DNA of 64,000 nt. Source: Mesostigma viride (Eukaryota; Streptophyta; Mesostigmatophyceae; Mesostigmatales; Mesostigmataceae). A program made the position numbers and the translations under genes. The notes beneath the pieces are model-generated. The model worked only from the letters and a program-made list of their open reading frames with translations. It ran no database searches and was not told the DNA's origin. Below, in pieces: positions 1 through 10,960 of the stretch (positions are counted from its first letter, which is position 1; each line of letters starts with the position of its first letter). The stretch spans positions 415,388 through 479,387 of the forward strand of contig RPFO01000231.1 in assembly GCA_009746045.1 (NCBI GenBank). Reading direction: 5' to 3'.

Positions 1-457
1 CGCGACTTCAGTTGTCCTTGTTGTTGCCCACTTTTATTACCGGTGTGAGCTTGACCAGCACAAATCTCGTTGTTGTTGATGTTGAGTTGAGTTGAGTTGT
101 TGGACGTGCTAACAACTACTGTTCATCGAGGAGGGGCCAAAGTTTCAACTTCAATTTGTGAGCAAATAGATTATCCGTACCCAAGTAACAAAAGGCGTGG
201 CGCGGTGCAGATCTGACCCTATAACGAATGGGTCAGCACTCAGCACTTGGCAGCCGGCAATTCCAGTCTGTCAAGTGCGTAGACTTGAGCTGGTAACAAA
301 TGCGCTGCAGAATGCCTGCAGCAGTAGGTACGCAACACGATGTAAAGGTGCTGAGCCGCTAGACGATGCATAAAGTTCACGGCAATCGAGCCAGCTGACT
401 TTGTTTTGCGTGTTTTCTAATCCTACATTTTTCGATAGTGCGCTAGAGAAGTGAATC

Positions 458-820
458 ATGACGAAGAAGAAAGAGCCCCCGATTCCCCTGGGCTACAAGT
501 TCAAGGACCATTTCACACGAGGTGGTGGCGTTTTGACCTTGGCTGGCAGTACGAGCGGTCGCCGGGCTTTGGGCACGGTCGTTACACACCAGGCGCAGGC
601 AGGCAACGAGTTAGAAGGGGACGACACTGATAAGACGAATGGGGATGAGGGTGCCGTAGAGCAGGGCGATGCAGGTGGCTCAGCGCACCCACAGCGCGAA
701 ATTCATGGCGGTGATGTTCCGGAGCAGGCCATGTCGGAGCAGGTTGTTTCGACTCCGGCCTATGGGTGTATATGGTGCATGCAAACCCTAAGGCGGCATC
801 GTGTGAGGTCACGCCAATAA
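458..820 (+). CDS. Hypothetical small ORF, charged
   Basis: A 120-codon open frame starts MTKKKEPPIPLGYKFKDHF and continues into a Glu/Asp/Gly-rich, low-complexity stretch. A BED-finger protein at 6.3 kb starts in a similar lysine-rich way, but this frame has no cysteine pairs that would make a zinc finger. No splice partners or promoter stand out. It could be the first exon of a degenerate transposase or a chance frame. I do not recognise it. Confidence 0.2.
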   Translation: MTKKKEPPIPLGYKFKDHFTRGGGVLTLAGSTSGRRALGTVVTHQAQAGNELEGDDTDKTNGDEGAVEQGDAGGSAHPQREIHGGDVPEQAMSEQVVSTPAYGCIWCMQTLRRHRVRSRQ

Positions 821-829
821 TGTATGGGT

Positions 830-1590
830 GAGCTAATGTGAGCTACATAGCCTACAAGTGATGACAACTATGTTTTGTAACCTCCTATTGTGACTAGGCA
901 TGCTTGTATGCATGCTAAGTTATCATTTTCGTATGTTTTATTAGGGAGCCCTGCGTATGCCAAGGCTATGTGAATCAGGATTCAGGGCACAAGCAGCCCA
1001 CTAAGGCAAGGCTTCACAGTTTAGGATAAATTATATAACTGTATAAGAAATCCTATTGGGTTTTTATTTTTCTAAAAAAAAATTCGCCAACATCCGGGGG
1101 GGCTCCGCCCCCCCCGACCCCCCCCGGCCTCGGCCGCTTCGCGGCCTCGGCCGGACCCCCCCCCTTACCGGAGTTACCGGAACCCCCCCACCCCTTAGCA
1201 GAAACACTGGACAGAGGGAATGGAAGTACAGGAGCAGTTCAAGGACGAGGCAGGGAGGGACAGAGGGTTGCTGACTGTTTCCCCCTCATTATTGTACTAG
1301 CCCCCGTCCCCTGGTCACTAGCTTACTTTCAAAACAACTCTCCTCGCCGCCCTGGTGCTAGCTTACTTACAACCTTTGCTGCCCTCACTGCCCTCATGAC
1401 TGGTATGTTTGGAATTGCCTCCTGAAATCCGCCTCCCCCCTACCGAGTACTATCCTCCTTCCTCCTTCCTTCTAAGTGAGTTCTAGGTCACCAACTACCC
1501 TTCCCCTGATTACTGGTTTATGGCCTCAACCACCTGCCTCCCCCCATCCCCCGTTTCCCTTCTTCCCCAAATCTTCTTCCCCCCTCGCCC
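830..1590. other. Non-coding stretch with GC-rich hairpins
   Basis: No convincing gene. At about 1093-1175 two adjacent hairpins can form: a run of G pairs with a run of C around GGCTCCGCC, and GGCCGCTTCGCGGCC follows inside a C-rich context. Downstream is C/T-rich sequence leading into the microsatellite. Confidence 0.5.
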
Positions 1591-2041
1591 CCCCCTTCTC
1601 CCCCCCCCTTCTTCCCCCGCCTTCTCCCTCCCTTCTTCCCCCCCCCTTCTTCCCCCCCCTTCTCCCCCCTTCTCCCCCCCTTCTCCCCCCCTTCTCCCCC
1701 CCTTCTCCCCCCCTTCTCCCCCCCTTCTCCCCCCCGTTCTCCCCCCCTTCTCCCCCCTTCTCCCCCCTTCTCCCCCCTTCTCCCCCCTTCTCCCCCCTTC
1801 TCCCCCCTTCTCCCCCCTTCTCCCCCCTTCTCCCCCCTTCTCCCCCCTTCTCCCCCCTTCTCCCCCCTTCTCCCCCCTTCTCCCCCCTTCTCCCCCCTTC
1901 TCCCCCCTTCTCCCCCCTTCTCCCCCCTTCTCCCCCCTTCTCCCCCCTTCTCCCCCCTTCTCCCCCCTTCTCCCCCCCTTCTCCCCCCCTTCTCTCCCCC
2001 CCTTCCCCCCCCTTCTCCCCCCGTTCTCCCCCCCCCCCCAG
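1590..2041 (+). repeat. (TTCTCCCCCC)n microsatellite ending in a splice acceptor
   Basis: About 430 bp of almost pure pyrimidine on the + strand, mostly units of CCCCCCTTCT with small length changes. It runs without interruption into CCCCCAG at 2034-2041, which is the 3' splice site of the TraB exon starting at 2042. Long frames on both strands here (Pro/Ser-rich on +, Gly/Glu/Arg-rich on -) are artefacts of the repeat. Confidence 0.9.
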
Positions 2042-3393
2042 CTCAAGCGTGCATGGGCTGCGATGGGCACCACCGAGCAGCTCCGTTTCCTGTGGACGAT
2101 CGCTGGGGGTGGCCAGAAGCTACGGCACGCGCTGCAGGACCCACGCATGCTTGATGGCCTCCAGAGTGATGACGCGGTGGATCGGTTGTACGCATCCCTG
2201 GCGGCCCTCTTTCCCTCCCTGGCGGTGCCCCTGATTCATGAGCGCGACCGGGTGGGTGGCCTTTCTGCTGGCATATGTGTTGGTGCGGTGCTGGTCGCTG
2301 CCATATGCGTCGCTGGGGTGCCGGTTGCTGCTATATGCGTCGCTGGGGTGCTGGTTGCTGCCATATGTGTTGCTGGGGTGCTGGTTGCTGGCATATTGCC
2401 TGCATATGTGTTGCCAGGGTGCTAGTTGCTGGGTGTGTGCTGCTGGATTGATCGTTGCTGGGGTGGCTGTTGCTGGCATGCACGGTTGTTTCTGGGGTGT
2501 ATGCTGCTGGGGTGTTCTGGTGTGTGTGCTGCTGGGGTGTGTGTGGCATGTGTGTGTGTGTGGCTGGGGTGATGTTTGGTGGGGTGCTGGCCTGCTGGTT
2601 ACTAAGTGCGCCGTCAACGGTTCCTTCTTGTTGATATTGGCAGCCGCGGTATCTGCATTGGCACAGCCTTCCGCGCTGACAGCCTGTATGGGCGGCCTTT
2701 TGTTTTCTGTGAATGGCTACAGTCGGTGTCGCGACAAAGGTCTTTGTGCTGGCAGTCGCCTTTGGTGTTTTGGCGAAGTCTTTGTGATGGCAGCCACAAT
2801 GCAGATTGTAGCAACGTGCCCTTTGCTGCGCTTCTCCCACCAATCATGACACGTTAAATCACCAACCGGTGCACTGCATTAAATTAACAAGCTCTGGCCA
2901 TCGTTCCACAGATTCCTTTTTGTTCACGCCAGTAACCCAACGATGCTGTCTCTTCCATTCACGTCGTTGGTCGCCAGTTCTCTCCAGCTTGTTTCGTTAA
3001 TCATGGCTCCTGTTCCCTCCATGCCAATATTAATCCCATACTGGGCCTGTATGCCATCATCTACCTCAAATGTCTACTTCTCTCCATGCTGCATGCATCC
3101 CCCCTGCCCCCCCCCCCCAGTACCTCGCCTGGTCCCTCAAGCGCAGCAAGGCGGTCAATGGGGCGAGCATCGTGGTGGGAGTGCTCGGGCGCGGCCACTT
3201 GCGCGGTGTCACGTACGCGCTGCGGCACGACCAGGACGGGCTGCGGTTCAAGGACCTCGTGGGGGTGGGGGACGGCACTAGCGGGCCAACATCCCTGCTG
3301 GCATCCCTGGTGGATAGTTTGAGGGTGGATGTCGCGTTCGCGGTCTTGTTGTGGCTCGCGTACACGGTGGTAAACAGCCTCACCGGGCATTAA
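2042..3393 (+). CDS. TraB-domain protein, C-terminal half (2 exons)
   Basis: Exons 2042-2251 and 3121-3393 join in phase 0 and encode 160 residues ending in TAA. Exon 1 has LKRAWAAM and then FPSLAVPLIHERD. Across the junction this becomes HERDRYLAWSLKRSKAV, followed by VVGVLGRGHLRGVTYAL and LRFKDLVGV. The HERD...R and G-x-GH core is the typical C-terminal part of eukaryotic TraB proteins. The last ~25 residues (VAFAVLLWLAYTVV) form a likely transmembrane anchor. Family knowledge: plant TraB proteins sit on the mitochondrial outer membrane and take part in ER contact and mitophagy; this member's role is inferred. The intron (2252-3120) starts GTGGGT and ends in a C-rich tract plus AG. Upstream exons with the TraB N-terminus are not visible, so the gene probably continues to the left of the window or across the microsatellite intron. 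Confidence 0.8.
2270..2590 (+). repeat. Intronic ~30-bp minisatellite, GCTGGGGTG-based
   Basis: Within the TraB intron, units like GCTGGTTGCTGCCATATGTG repeat about five times at 2270-2420, and shorter GCTGGGGTG-type units continue to about 2590. The frames seen here on both strands are repeat artefacts. Confidence 0.75.
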
Positions 3394-3554
3394 ATAGTAA
3401 TGATCTTATTCAGAAGTCGATTCGCGATGCACAGTCTCGCAGCGCTTTGAAGGCAAACACATCGGTAATTGCCCGGGTCGGCAGTGGATTCTTTAATCTT
3501 GTAGATCATGACGCGGAGGGCATGTTGCCAGGCAGCGGGGGGGGGGGGGGTAGC

Positions 3555-4290
3555 ATCAGGCAGCAAAAGCTAGTTGCAGAAGTCCAGAAGGAACCGTATC
3601 ACATACTCATCCTCAACTGCAGGCAAGTTATCAGCACCGACAGCCGAATCAAAGCGAAGGCGATTGACGGCGTCATCAAATTCTGCCGCAGTGAAGGGAG
3701 GCACGTCATTAATATCTGCTAGCATGCTACGAAGGGCACCAACCATGTAATCCTCATCGGCAGTAGGGGGGCAAGGGAGATGGCTCGGACTGGCCCCAAC
3801 TCCCATCGGCGTGCAGCCACCGCAGGTGGTAGCGGAGGGGGTGGCCGGGCCGCGCCGAGGACCGCCATGGTGGCATCCGTCCAAAGCTTGAGGCGGTGTG
3901 CGTAAGGTCCAGGGAGGTCAACACGGATACGAAAGCGACCGGCAAGCCGACATAGATGTAACGCCACATGCCCTTACCATCATTTTTGCGCTTGCACTCG
4001 TTGATGGCCACGATAAGCTTGGCAGTTGCCTCATCCTTGGCCGGCCTTTCGCATATGCAGCGTCAAGGGCGGCGCGCAAGGGAGGCTTGGCGGCTGGGTC
4101 GCGTGTGCGGGCAGCGAGGACAGCAGGGTGGTGGCGGAGGATTGCGGTAGGAATTCGAGGGGCTTGACGGGGAAGTTCACGAGCAGCAAGGGCAGCTTTG
4201 TCGGTGAATTTTTTGGAACACCTCGGGACAGGGGATGTCATCACGCAACTCATCAAGGCTGTTCTTAGCAGCAAGTTTGTGCAAGAAGGC
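3555..4290 (-). pseudogene. LINE reverse transcriptase fragment
   Basis: On the - strand a broken frame reads KRKNDGKGMWRYIYVGLPV, then after a frame change FTAAEFDDAVNRLRFDSAVG and ADNLPAE-like sequence. These match the linker and first conserved blocks of the non-LTR reverse transcriptase at 43.0-43.5 kb in this window (GKGMWYHLTGPP; LKELDGALARLRYDAAVGAD). Several frames must be joined, so it is decayed. It ends beside a run of G at 3537-3552. It probably belongs to the same LINE family as the ORF1 piece at 4924-5178. Confidence 0.65.
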
Positions 4291-4377
4291 AGGGCTCGCG
4301 CCTGGTTGGTAGCAGCTTTATCCGCAGCCGTCCATGTGCGCGAGTCTTTGGTGTTCAGGCGGAGAACGCTCCAATCG

Positions 4378-4410
4378 GGGGGGGGGGGGGGATTAATTAA
4401 TTAATTAATT
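4378..4410. repeat. Poly-G run plus (TTAA)n
   Basis: A run of G followed by four to five TTAA/ATTA units. It marks the upstream edge of the LINE fragment on the - strand. Confidence 0.7.
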
Positions 4411-4609
4411 AAACTCGTGCTCCCGTTGGGGAGTCACGGAGCACCGGAGGGCTTTTCATCCCTGTATGTCAAGGAGAATGTGCACAACAGGAAGAAAGGG
4501 CAGAGACGGTCCCCTTTCTCCTTCATGCCAGAGGCATGCCACAGCTGCAATCGGACACGATAGACCATCCGGCAAGTTTTGTGGGTGCAATAAGACCCAT
4601 GTGAGCATA

Positions 4610-4745
4610 TCATCTTCATCATCCTGAACGACTCGAACACGCGGACAAGATAACGGCAGGCTCGAGCTACCATGGTCCGGATTCTCCCGATTTCTTGCAT
4701 GCGCTGGTTGTCTCCTTGATATCATAACAAGGAGCGTGGGCAAGT
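4610..4745 (+). repeat. Dispersed repeat P, copy 1
   Basis: The segment around TCATCCTGAACGACTCGAAC, followed by CATGGTCCGGATTCTCCCGA, recurs at 25465-25590 (inverted) and 35425-35540 (same orientation). The 25 kb copy is continuous with the gypsy polyprotein frame (YHGPDSPDFWPALVVSLI), so the three copies are most likely pieces of one Ty3/gypsy family. Confidence 0.7.
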
Positions 4746-4923
4746 AATCTGATCAGAGCCAGGACGTAGCATGGCTGTACAGGGGCTAAGCTAAGGCTAT
4801 GGCTGGTTGTGTACCGTGTGTTAGCGGTGCACGTGACTAGGTATGGGGGCATAGCTAGGCAATCATTCTAGGCATGGCTGCCATGGCGGCAGTGACTACC
4901 AATGAATACAAGCTAGGGCTATT

Positions 4924-5178
4924 CTAGCCCGCAGGGGCCGTCCACATCTTGTGGTTGATCATCAGGTCCCCGCCCCTCCAGTACACCTTGGGCTTCTGGG
5001 GGTCCTGCTTGTGGCGGAGGTATTCAGGCCACAGGTCGCGTCGCTGCTGCTGCTGAGCGGGGGTCAGGTCGTCGTCCAGCGTCCAGGTGAGGTCGTGCAA
5101 CCTCTTGCGACGAGAAAGGAACCGCCTGCCGCAATCCCTGAGAGCCACGTTGCTGTGGGCTTGGTCTGAGAAACACAC
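4924..5178 (-). pseudogene. LINE ORF1 C-terminal fragment
   Basis: The frame contains TLDDDLTPAQQQQRRDLWPE followed by KVYWRGGDLMINHKMW. The 38.5 kb fragment on the + strand has TLDDDLTLAQQQRRRELWPT in the same place. A basic Q/R-rich helix ending in (D/E)LWP resembles the C-terminal domain of L1-type ORF1 RNA-binding proteins. It is a partial copy, in the same orientation as the RT fragment at 3.6-4.3 kb. Confidence 0.6.
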
Positions 5179-5179
5179 A

Positions 5180-6190
5180 CGTGCAGGTGGTTGCGCCCGT
5201 GTGGCCTACGTGCATACAGATGAGTAAGGACGCTATCTAAACAAGCTTTCAATCAAATCATGCAAATCTAGTGTGGTATATAGAGTGGTGAAATCATAGG
5301 TGGCTATGGGCATAGGTATACGCTTCTCTGCTGCTGCCTTAGAACGGCTAAGGGCGGCAAGGCGTAGGCGTACTTGGGGCTGAGTCTATAACGATCCAGC
5401 TACCAGCACATTCATACCCGGCACTCGACATGTTATATAGCTAGATAAATTAATCATGCTATAAGGCCTAGCTGAGGATAAACCGCGGCTCTGACAGTTA
5501 GTCCATTTAGTGCGATCTTTGCTTGCTATTGCGGTACGCGGATACGCGGCTATGCTGTCTTATTAAAGTGCACCTTATACTAGATTAGATCTTTAATTTG
5601 CACTGTCCGGTTCGGGATGCAACAGATGGCTGTACTAGCAAAAACCCAGAAGGCGTGAATGGGCTTCTAGCGCGGTGTGGCACTGTTTTTGACTGCCGCG
5701 ACTTATCGTGGGTGGTCGCCAGCCTGCGCCACCCAACACTACTTGAATCCGTCAGTCTGAATTCACTGCGGATCTTGGTCACTGCCATTGTCTATAAACG
5801 GGCTCAAGGCAGCGGCCTGCAGTGCCGTTTAGTGGCCGGCCACCTGGCCACTGCAATATGGCTGTGGTCAGCCTTAGTTTGAACGGCTATGGCCGACTTC
5901 CTGGGTTGGATAATACGCCATACGGAGCCGCAAAAATACGGGAATATGTAACACGCGTACCGTTTACCTCCGCCGTATATTCGCGTATTTATTTTAGAAT
6001 ACGCGATGTGGACTTCGAATTTTTCGGGGGTACCAGAGGGCAGCGGGCACTGGCGCGGTTCTGACTGCTCAGTTCTGGGTGCGGCGTGTTCACTGCACAT
6101 CCGAGATTTTTACTACTAGAAGTACATGCATACAGTTCTTTCCATCAAGCGCAAGCCTTGCAAAATGTATGGCCGGTAGGAGCTAGGATT
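5180..6190. other. No gene seen
   Basis: Short frames only. Around 5920-6000 is AT-rich sequence with repeated TACG/CGTA steps. A TATA-like GTATATAACG at about 6194 precedes the BED-finger exon. Confidence 0.5.
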
Positions 6191-6338
6191 AGGTATATAA
6201 CGCATTAAAAATTATGTCAGTATGCCAGCTTATGCCAGCTGTGCTACTGACGGTGGTATAGGCTGCAAAATACATATAGCGACGACGAGGTGCGGTCGGG
6301 CCAGTGCGACAGTGTGCAGCCATTTTCAGTTTGCAGCC

Positions 6339-6574
6339 ATGCCGAAGAAAGGGCCTGAAGTTTGGGATTACGTTGTCGAGAAGAAAGAAGCATTCACAGA
6401 TCCTGTTAGTATGAAAACGGTGTATGTGACGAAGATGTTCTGCTCATTTTGCAAAAAGAACTTCTCCTCCAAGGCGGGGCCAATCAGCGCATTCGGAGCC
6501 CGTGCATACGTTGCCGGAATCGAAGGGGGAGGGATGTTACCCTGCGAGAACATTCCACAGAATATCCTGAACAG
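6339..6574 (+). CDS. BED zinc-finger exon of a hAT-like transposase (partial)
   Basis: The frame starts MPKKGPEVWDYVVEKKEAF and continues MFCSFCKKNFSSKAG, then ARAYVAGIEGGGMLPCENIP. The order W-x-x-V, C-x2-C, aromatic, R-x(2-3)-AG and G-x-x-PC fits the BED zinc finger at the N-terminus of hAT transposases and related domesticated proteins. The histidine expected in the third ligand position appears as Tyr (RAYVAG rather than RxHLAG), so metal binding may be lost. It can end at a donor-like AACAG/GTGTTT. No catalytic hAT domain follows. A TATA-like motif lies ~140 bp upstream. Probably an isolated 5' piece of an element. Confidence 0.55.
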
Positions 6575-6989
6575 GTGTTTTCCATGTAGACGCACGCCCT
6601 ATTCAACACTGGTCGCGTATTTTACACCCGCTTTTTTTACACCCCCACGTATTCTTCTATATTTTTAGGCCCCGCGTTTATACCCCGTACCCGTATTTGC
6701 CAACCTGGTCGGCTTCTTGTCATACTGACTGATTAGGGTTGCTGCGCTCTCTCATGACATGGCGACATATATCGCCGGCCGGGATGAGCAACCTTTTTTG
6801 CGTTCGTACGTACGTGCAAACCATTCACTGTTATTAGACCTATCTATCCTGGTGATGATATTGGCCTTGGACGGGATCATCCCCAAACAATAATGATTAT
6901 TGTTTGCGTCGCCGATGCTAGGAAGTCGAGGCTAGAGGGTGCAACTGAAAGAGCCACTGCGCCTCTTCCGGACTCCTCGTGTGGCTCTT

Positions 6990-7325
6990 ACCGCCAAATG
7001 ACAATAACATACAACGCGCATGCCCTATGTAGGTAGCACACCAAGTTTAGTAGGCAGTTTTGGCTAGCACGGTGGGGTGCCTGCGGGTGAGTGCTTCAGC
7101 CGCCTACTACACTGAGCCGGTTTGCCGATGACTTGCATCCAAGTTTCGACCCGAAATACGACCTTCAGGGGGGGAATTCTTTACAGTCTGTACAGCAGCT
7201 CGATAGGCCTTAATTGACGAGAGCTATCAAAAGACACCCTGAAGTCCCGCATCAGCAGGGCGGGGGGTCGCAAGTTATGGTAACTTAATAAAGCCTTAAG
7301 TTGGGTTCACCCGAAGAAACCCTCG
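6990..7325 (+). repeat. Dispersed repeat Q, copy 1
   Basis: From GCCCTATGTAG and AGCACACCAAG through CAAGTTTCGACCCGAAATACGA to CCTTAAGTTGGGTTCAC, this matches 40163-40425 with small indels. The shared part includes GAGAGCTATCAAAAGACACC. It has no clear coding frame in this copy and no TIRs. Confidence 0.75.
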
Positions 7326-7519
7326 AACCCAATGACTGTAACCTTAATTAATATAAGAATCGTAACGCGCGGGGAATCATGACTGTTGTTGTTGTTGCCC
7401 ACGCCGCACATGGACAGCAGAAATTTGGAAACAGCCGAGGGCCAGGACACTGAACAGCATGCCATCACAAACATATTATCTTATGTATGTTGACTTTGAG
7501 GGGGGTGGCCGGCATCTGC

Positions 7520-8390
7520 TTATTGACGTTTCGGTGAATGGCGCGGCCCTTGGCTCTTAGCCACGTGGCTGGGCCGGCCTCCCTCACGGCAGGTTACACG
7601 GCGGACCGGGCGGAGCGGGCCAAGCTCCTGGCCTGACGTTGGCTGGCCACAGGCGCACGTGCCGGATCTCTCGAGCACGCCACCGCCGTGCACACTGACG
7701 CGTCGGACCCGAAGCGGTGTCCAAATACTCACTCGCCCGCGGAGGAGGGTGCCCACGAACATCCACTGAGGCCCTGGCCTGGCAAGGGGGCCGGACGACG
7801 GGCGTCCCTCTCCAAGGCAGGCTGAAGACGCACCGTGTACAGTAAGTCTCACCAGGCTCGGCGGGACACTCCACGTAGATCGCATCAGAGGCCATGATGC
7901 CCAACGGAGGCGGGTAGGCCCATGCTGAACCCCACAGTATACGTGAAGCTGCCAGGGGTCGTTGTGGCGCCGGGCCCAGCGGTACAACACGCGCCGAACC
8001 AACACCTCACCCTGGAAAATATGGGGTCGGCCAGAATTGAGAATGACCATGTCAAAAGGAGGACGGTCAGTATCCAGGCAGGGGTAGGTTCCGATCCCGA
8101 GGCGCACGACACACCTGGCTGGGAGTAGCCGTAGGACATAGGCGTCAAAGAAATCTCCGGCGCCGCCCGATCGAGGAAGGTCGCACTAGCTGTCACGCGG
8201 CACGCCGTAACCGACATACCATATGGCCCACAACCGCTGCCGTCCGTAGACGTAGGCATGCAGTGAGCAACTGAGGGCGCGCGGTCCCTGTCGCCGCGGG
8301 CCAATTCCTGAAGCGTGTCTGCCCCGCGCTGGTGGTCAATGCAGATCAGCCTCAGTGACCCGAGGAGTTGTGCTCCCGAGTCGGGCATCT
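7520..8390 (-). other. Decayed coding-like region, unassigned
   Basis: Two long - strand frames overlap, with a frame change near 8100. The text runs from TASATFLDRAAPEISL to DMVILNSGRPHIFQGEVLVR. The first piece vaguely resembles an aspartic-protease start (a changed LDSGA), which would suggest retroelement remains, but I cannot confirm it. It is more GC-rich than its surroundings. Confidence 0.25.
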
Positions 8391-8619
8391 ATCCGCCGGC
8401 CGGTAGTCGCCGGCCCGGACGCCTAGTTAGGTGGGCATCAAAGATTCGTGTCTAGATGCTAGTCGGTGCCTAAGCAAGGTACGGAAGCCAGTGCGCGCCG
8501 GGACAGTTGAGAATGACTTTGGAATTGTTTGGTTGCAATGGCTGCGGCTCCTTGGCCGCTGTTTATTGCTTTAATTTATACATTTACAGCCTCAACCTTC
8601 TAGAGATGCCTAGAAACCT

Positions 8620-9250
8620 TGTCCTGCACTGTCGTTACAAGTATGGCAATGCAGTATGCGTTGTGCACATGGAACCTTCTAGACACCGGGCAGACGCCAA
8701 ACTTAAGTCTGCCATGGTTATATCTTAACAACCCGTGGCAAGACTGCAACAATTGTGGCAACCATTGTGCCCAGCGACATGAGACGCACCGGATTCATTG
8801 TCCGCATCTAGGTAATCAACATCACGTGCGGCAAACAGATATATTGCATAACAGAAAACCGGCATTGAATTATGCATACATTTATTTCAATGTGTCGTTC
8901 CGACAGTATTTTTCCGAGCCCTGCCCAGCATCATTTGTAATGCTTTACAACTCCAGCACTTTTCTTTTTCATGTGGCAAAGATGGCCAGCGTACTCTTAT
9001 CAGTCATTAACGGCCGCGCGGGCCATGCCATCATGAATAGCAACTACTACACCGACATAGTCTCAGAGGGTAATGCCCGCTGAACATTATTATACAATAG
9101 ATAATCACTCCCGGGGAAAACCTACCAAGGTTGAAAACCCGTGGCGCGGGGCCATTCATGGTTCAACGCAACTCACTAGTGCGAAGACTGACCCAGTGAT
9201 AGCCTATTGTTAATCCACTCACGGTCCTAAATTTAGGACTTTGTCCTAAA
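8620..9250. repeat. Dispersed repeat R, copy 1
   Basis: The sequence from GTATGGCAATGCAGTATGCG through TAGGTAATCAACATCACGTG to the arm ending at TCCTAAATTTAGGA is repeated elsewhere. Bases 8745-8955 recur in the same orientation at 11375-11590. Bases 8945-9250 recur inverted at 10960-11380. Bases 8640-8955 recur inverted at 40430-40680 plus 63909-63990. Confidence 0.85.
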
Positions 9251-9254
9251 TTGT

Positions 9255-9440
9255 CCTAGAGGTCACTATAACCGAGGTACCGGGTAGGGGGGGTCACTAT
9301 ATGGTCCGTACCCCATGTCCACCGTACCCGGTATGATGTACCCGACCCGTGGTACCGGCACATGGTACCCGGATTCCGTACCCGGGTACCGGGTATAATG
9401 GCGGGAAAGTAGGTACCTCGACCAAAAATATAACCGATTT
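9255..9440. repeat. GGTACC-rich hairpin
   Basis: Outer arms ACCGAGGTACC (about 9269) and GGTACCTCGACC (about 9411) are inverted. Between them, the motifs ACCGGGTA, GTACCCGG and GGTACC occur about ten times in both orientations. It can form a ~160 bp imperfect hairpin and lies inside the inverted pair of R arms. Confidence 0.7.
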
Positions 9441-10960
9441 TGGAGCGAAAAAGTGGGTGCGGGAATGAAGTGAGGTGGATATGGCGACCTGACAATCGTG
9501 GCCGGCGTTTTCACGTGCGTTTATCATTTCGGGCGCCCAGTAGCAAAAACGAAAGGTTGTTAGTTATGCTTAAAGGCTGTGAATATTTTCTGCGCAAGTT
9601 TTTATGTGTAGCGCTGTATCACAGCGGCACAACACAAATGGGTCGCAGATCGCCTGCTCGCGGAGGGTCGATTTTGGCACAAACATGTTAGTGTATTAGC
9701 AATGGTGGTGCGAATCAAGCCAGGAAATTTTTGTGGACGATTTTTATTTTAGTCTGGAGTTCAGAAACGGAGTATTTGACATGGGAGCGCCTGGGCCGTG
9801 ATATTCTTGCCCGATTTCCATTGTCGACCATGTTTTAGGGACGTTCAGGCTGGGCAGCGAGCGCACCTTATAGGTCTTCACTTTCGGTATTTCTTGGACC
9901 TAGAACGCAGCACAAGCGTGGTTTATATCATTGTCGAACCGGTCGGCCAGCTTTGGTGCGCTCAGCTCTCGGAAAGCTGACCTCGCTGCGGATTTCAGCG
10001 ACTTTTTTGCAACCATCTGGAATGAGGCGACGTAAGTAGCAGGTAAGTGCCGGGTTGTCCTAGATCATGAGTGTAACTGGCAACGCTGTCGTGGTGTTTT
10101 GAGTCAGCCAGCTATGCCTAAAAAGAGGGGACGCTCTCTGTGCACATAACTGTCACACATAGTTGGTTTACGTCATACAATTTTTTACGTCTCTATCTTC
10201 GTCGTCCGCTGCAGCTAAAACACACATGCGTAAGAGCAGTTTTACTCATGTGTTAGTTATAAACCATTGTCCTATGGCCTGCAGTCGTTCAGGGTGTTCT
10301 CAGACAGTATATACAGTATGGTTTACGTGTTACATGCACGCTGAATTCGCTCACAAAGCGTTGCATGTTAGCACAACGTTGTTTTGTAACTTGATTTGGC
10401 TGCATTCATGTGTTAGTTGCAATGCAAATGCAATGTTTTTTCATCGCTGGGTGGTGGCCAGCATGTCCGTGATGTCAAAGAAGGTTTGGCATATGCTTAG
10501 AGAAAGTTTACCGCAAGGGGTGGGCCATGTTCAAGCCGGGCAACCTCAGCAACCATGCAACCCTATATTGCATTACCTGCACCATCTGTGACACCGTTAA
10601 TCACGCGTATATATAGAGGCAGCCACAGCAGGGTATGGCCTTGTTATACGCTGCCCCGCCATCCCAAGGCCTCGTAGGGTCCCCTAGCGCTTGTAAGATG
10701 CTCAAGGGACCGTGTGGATAGCATGGTCATGCGTTGACAATAATTGGTCCTAATGGTCCTAAAACCCACATTTTGGCCAAATTCGCGCTTTGAGGTCTGG
10801 CAGGTGGCAGGGCCCATTCATGCACTAAATGTAATTATTTGACCCCAGGTTTTAGATGCCAACTAAAAAAGTGTGTTATCTGTCATGGGAACGAATGCCA
10901 GGGTCAAATTTTAATGTTTGCATGTATATATTTTAATTCAAAGTGGTCCTAAATTTAGGA
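9440..10960. other. Spacer between inverted R arms, no gene seen
   Basis: Only short frames (the longest, 10163-10591, has no recognisable motif). The spacer is bounded on both sides by GTCCTAAATTTAGGAC palindromes (about 9223 and 10945), which may mark the ends of a non-autonomous element. Confidence 0.45.

Noticed and set aside
1476-2234. Pro/Ser-rich (+) and Gly/Glu/Arg-rich (-) ORFs of 200-300 codons
   Set aside because: They come from the (TTCTCCCCCC)n microsatellite; only the segment from 2042 is real exon.
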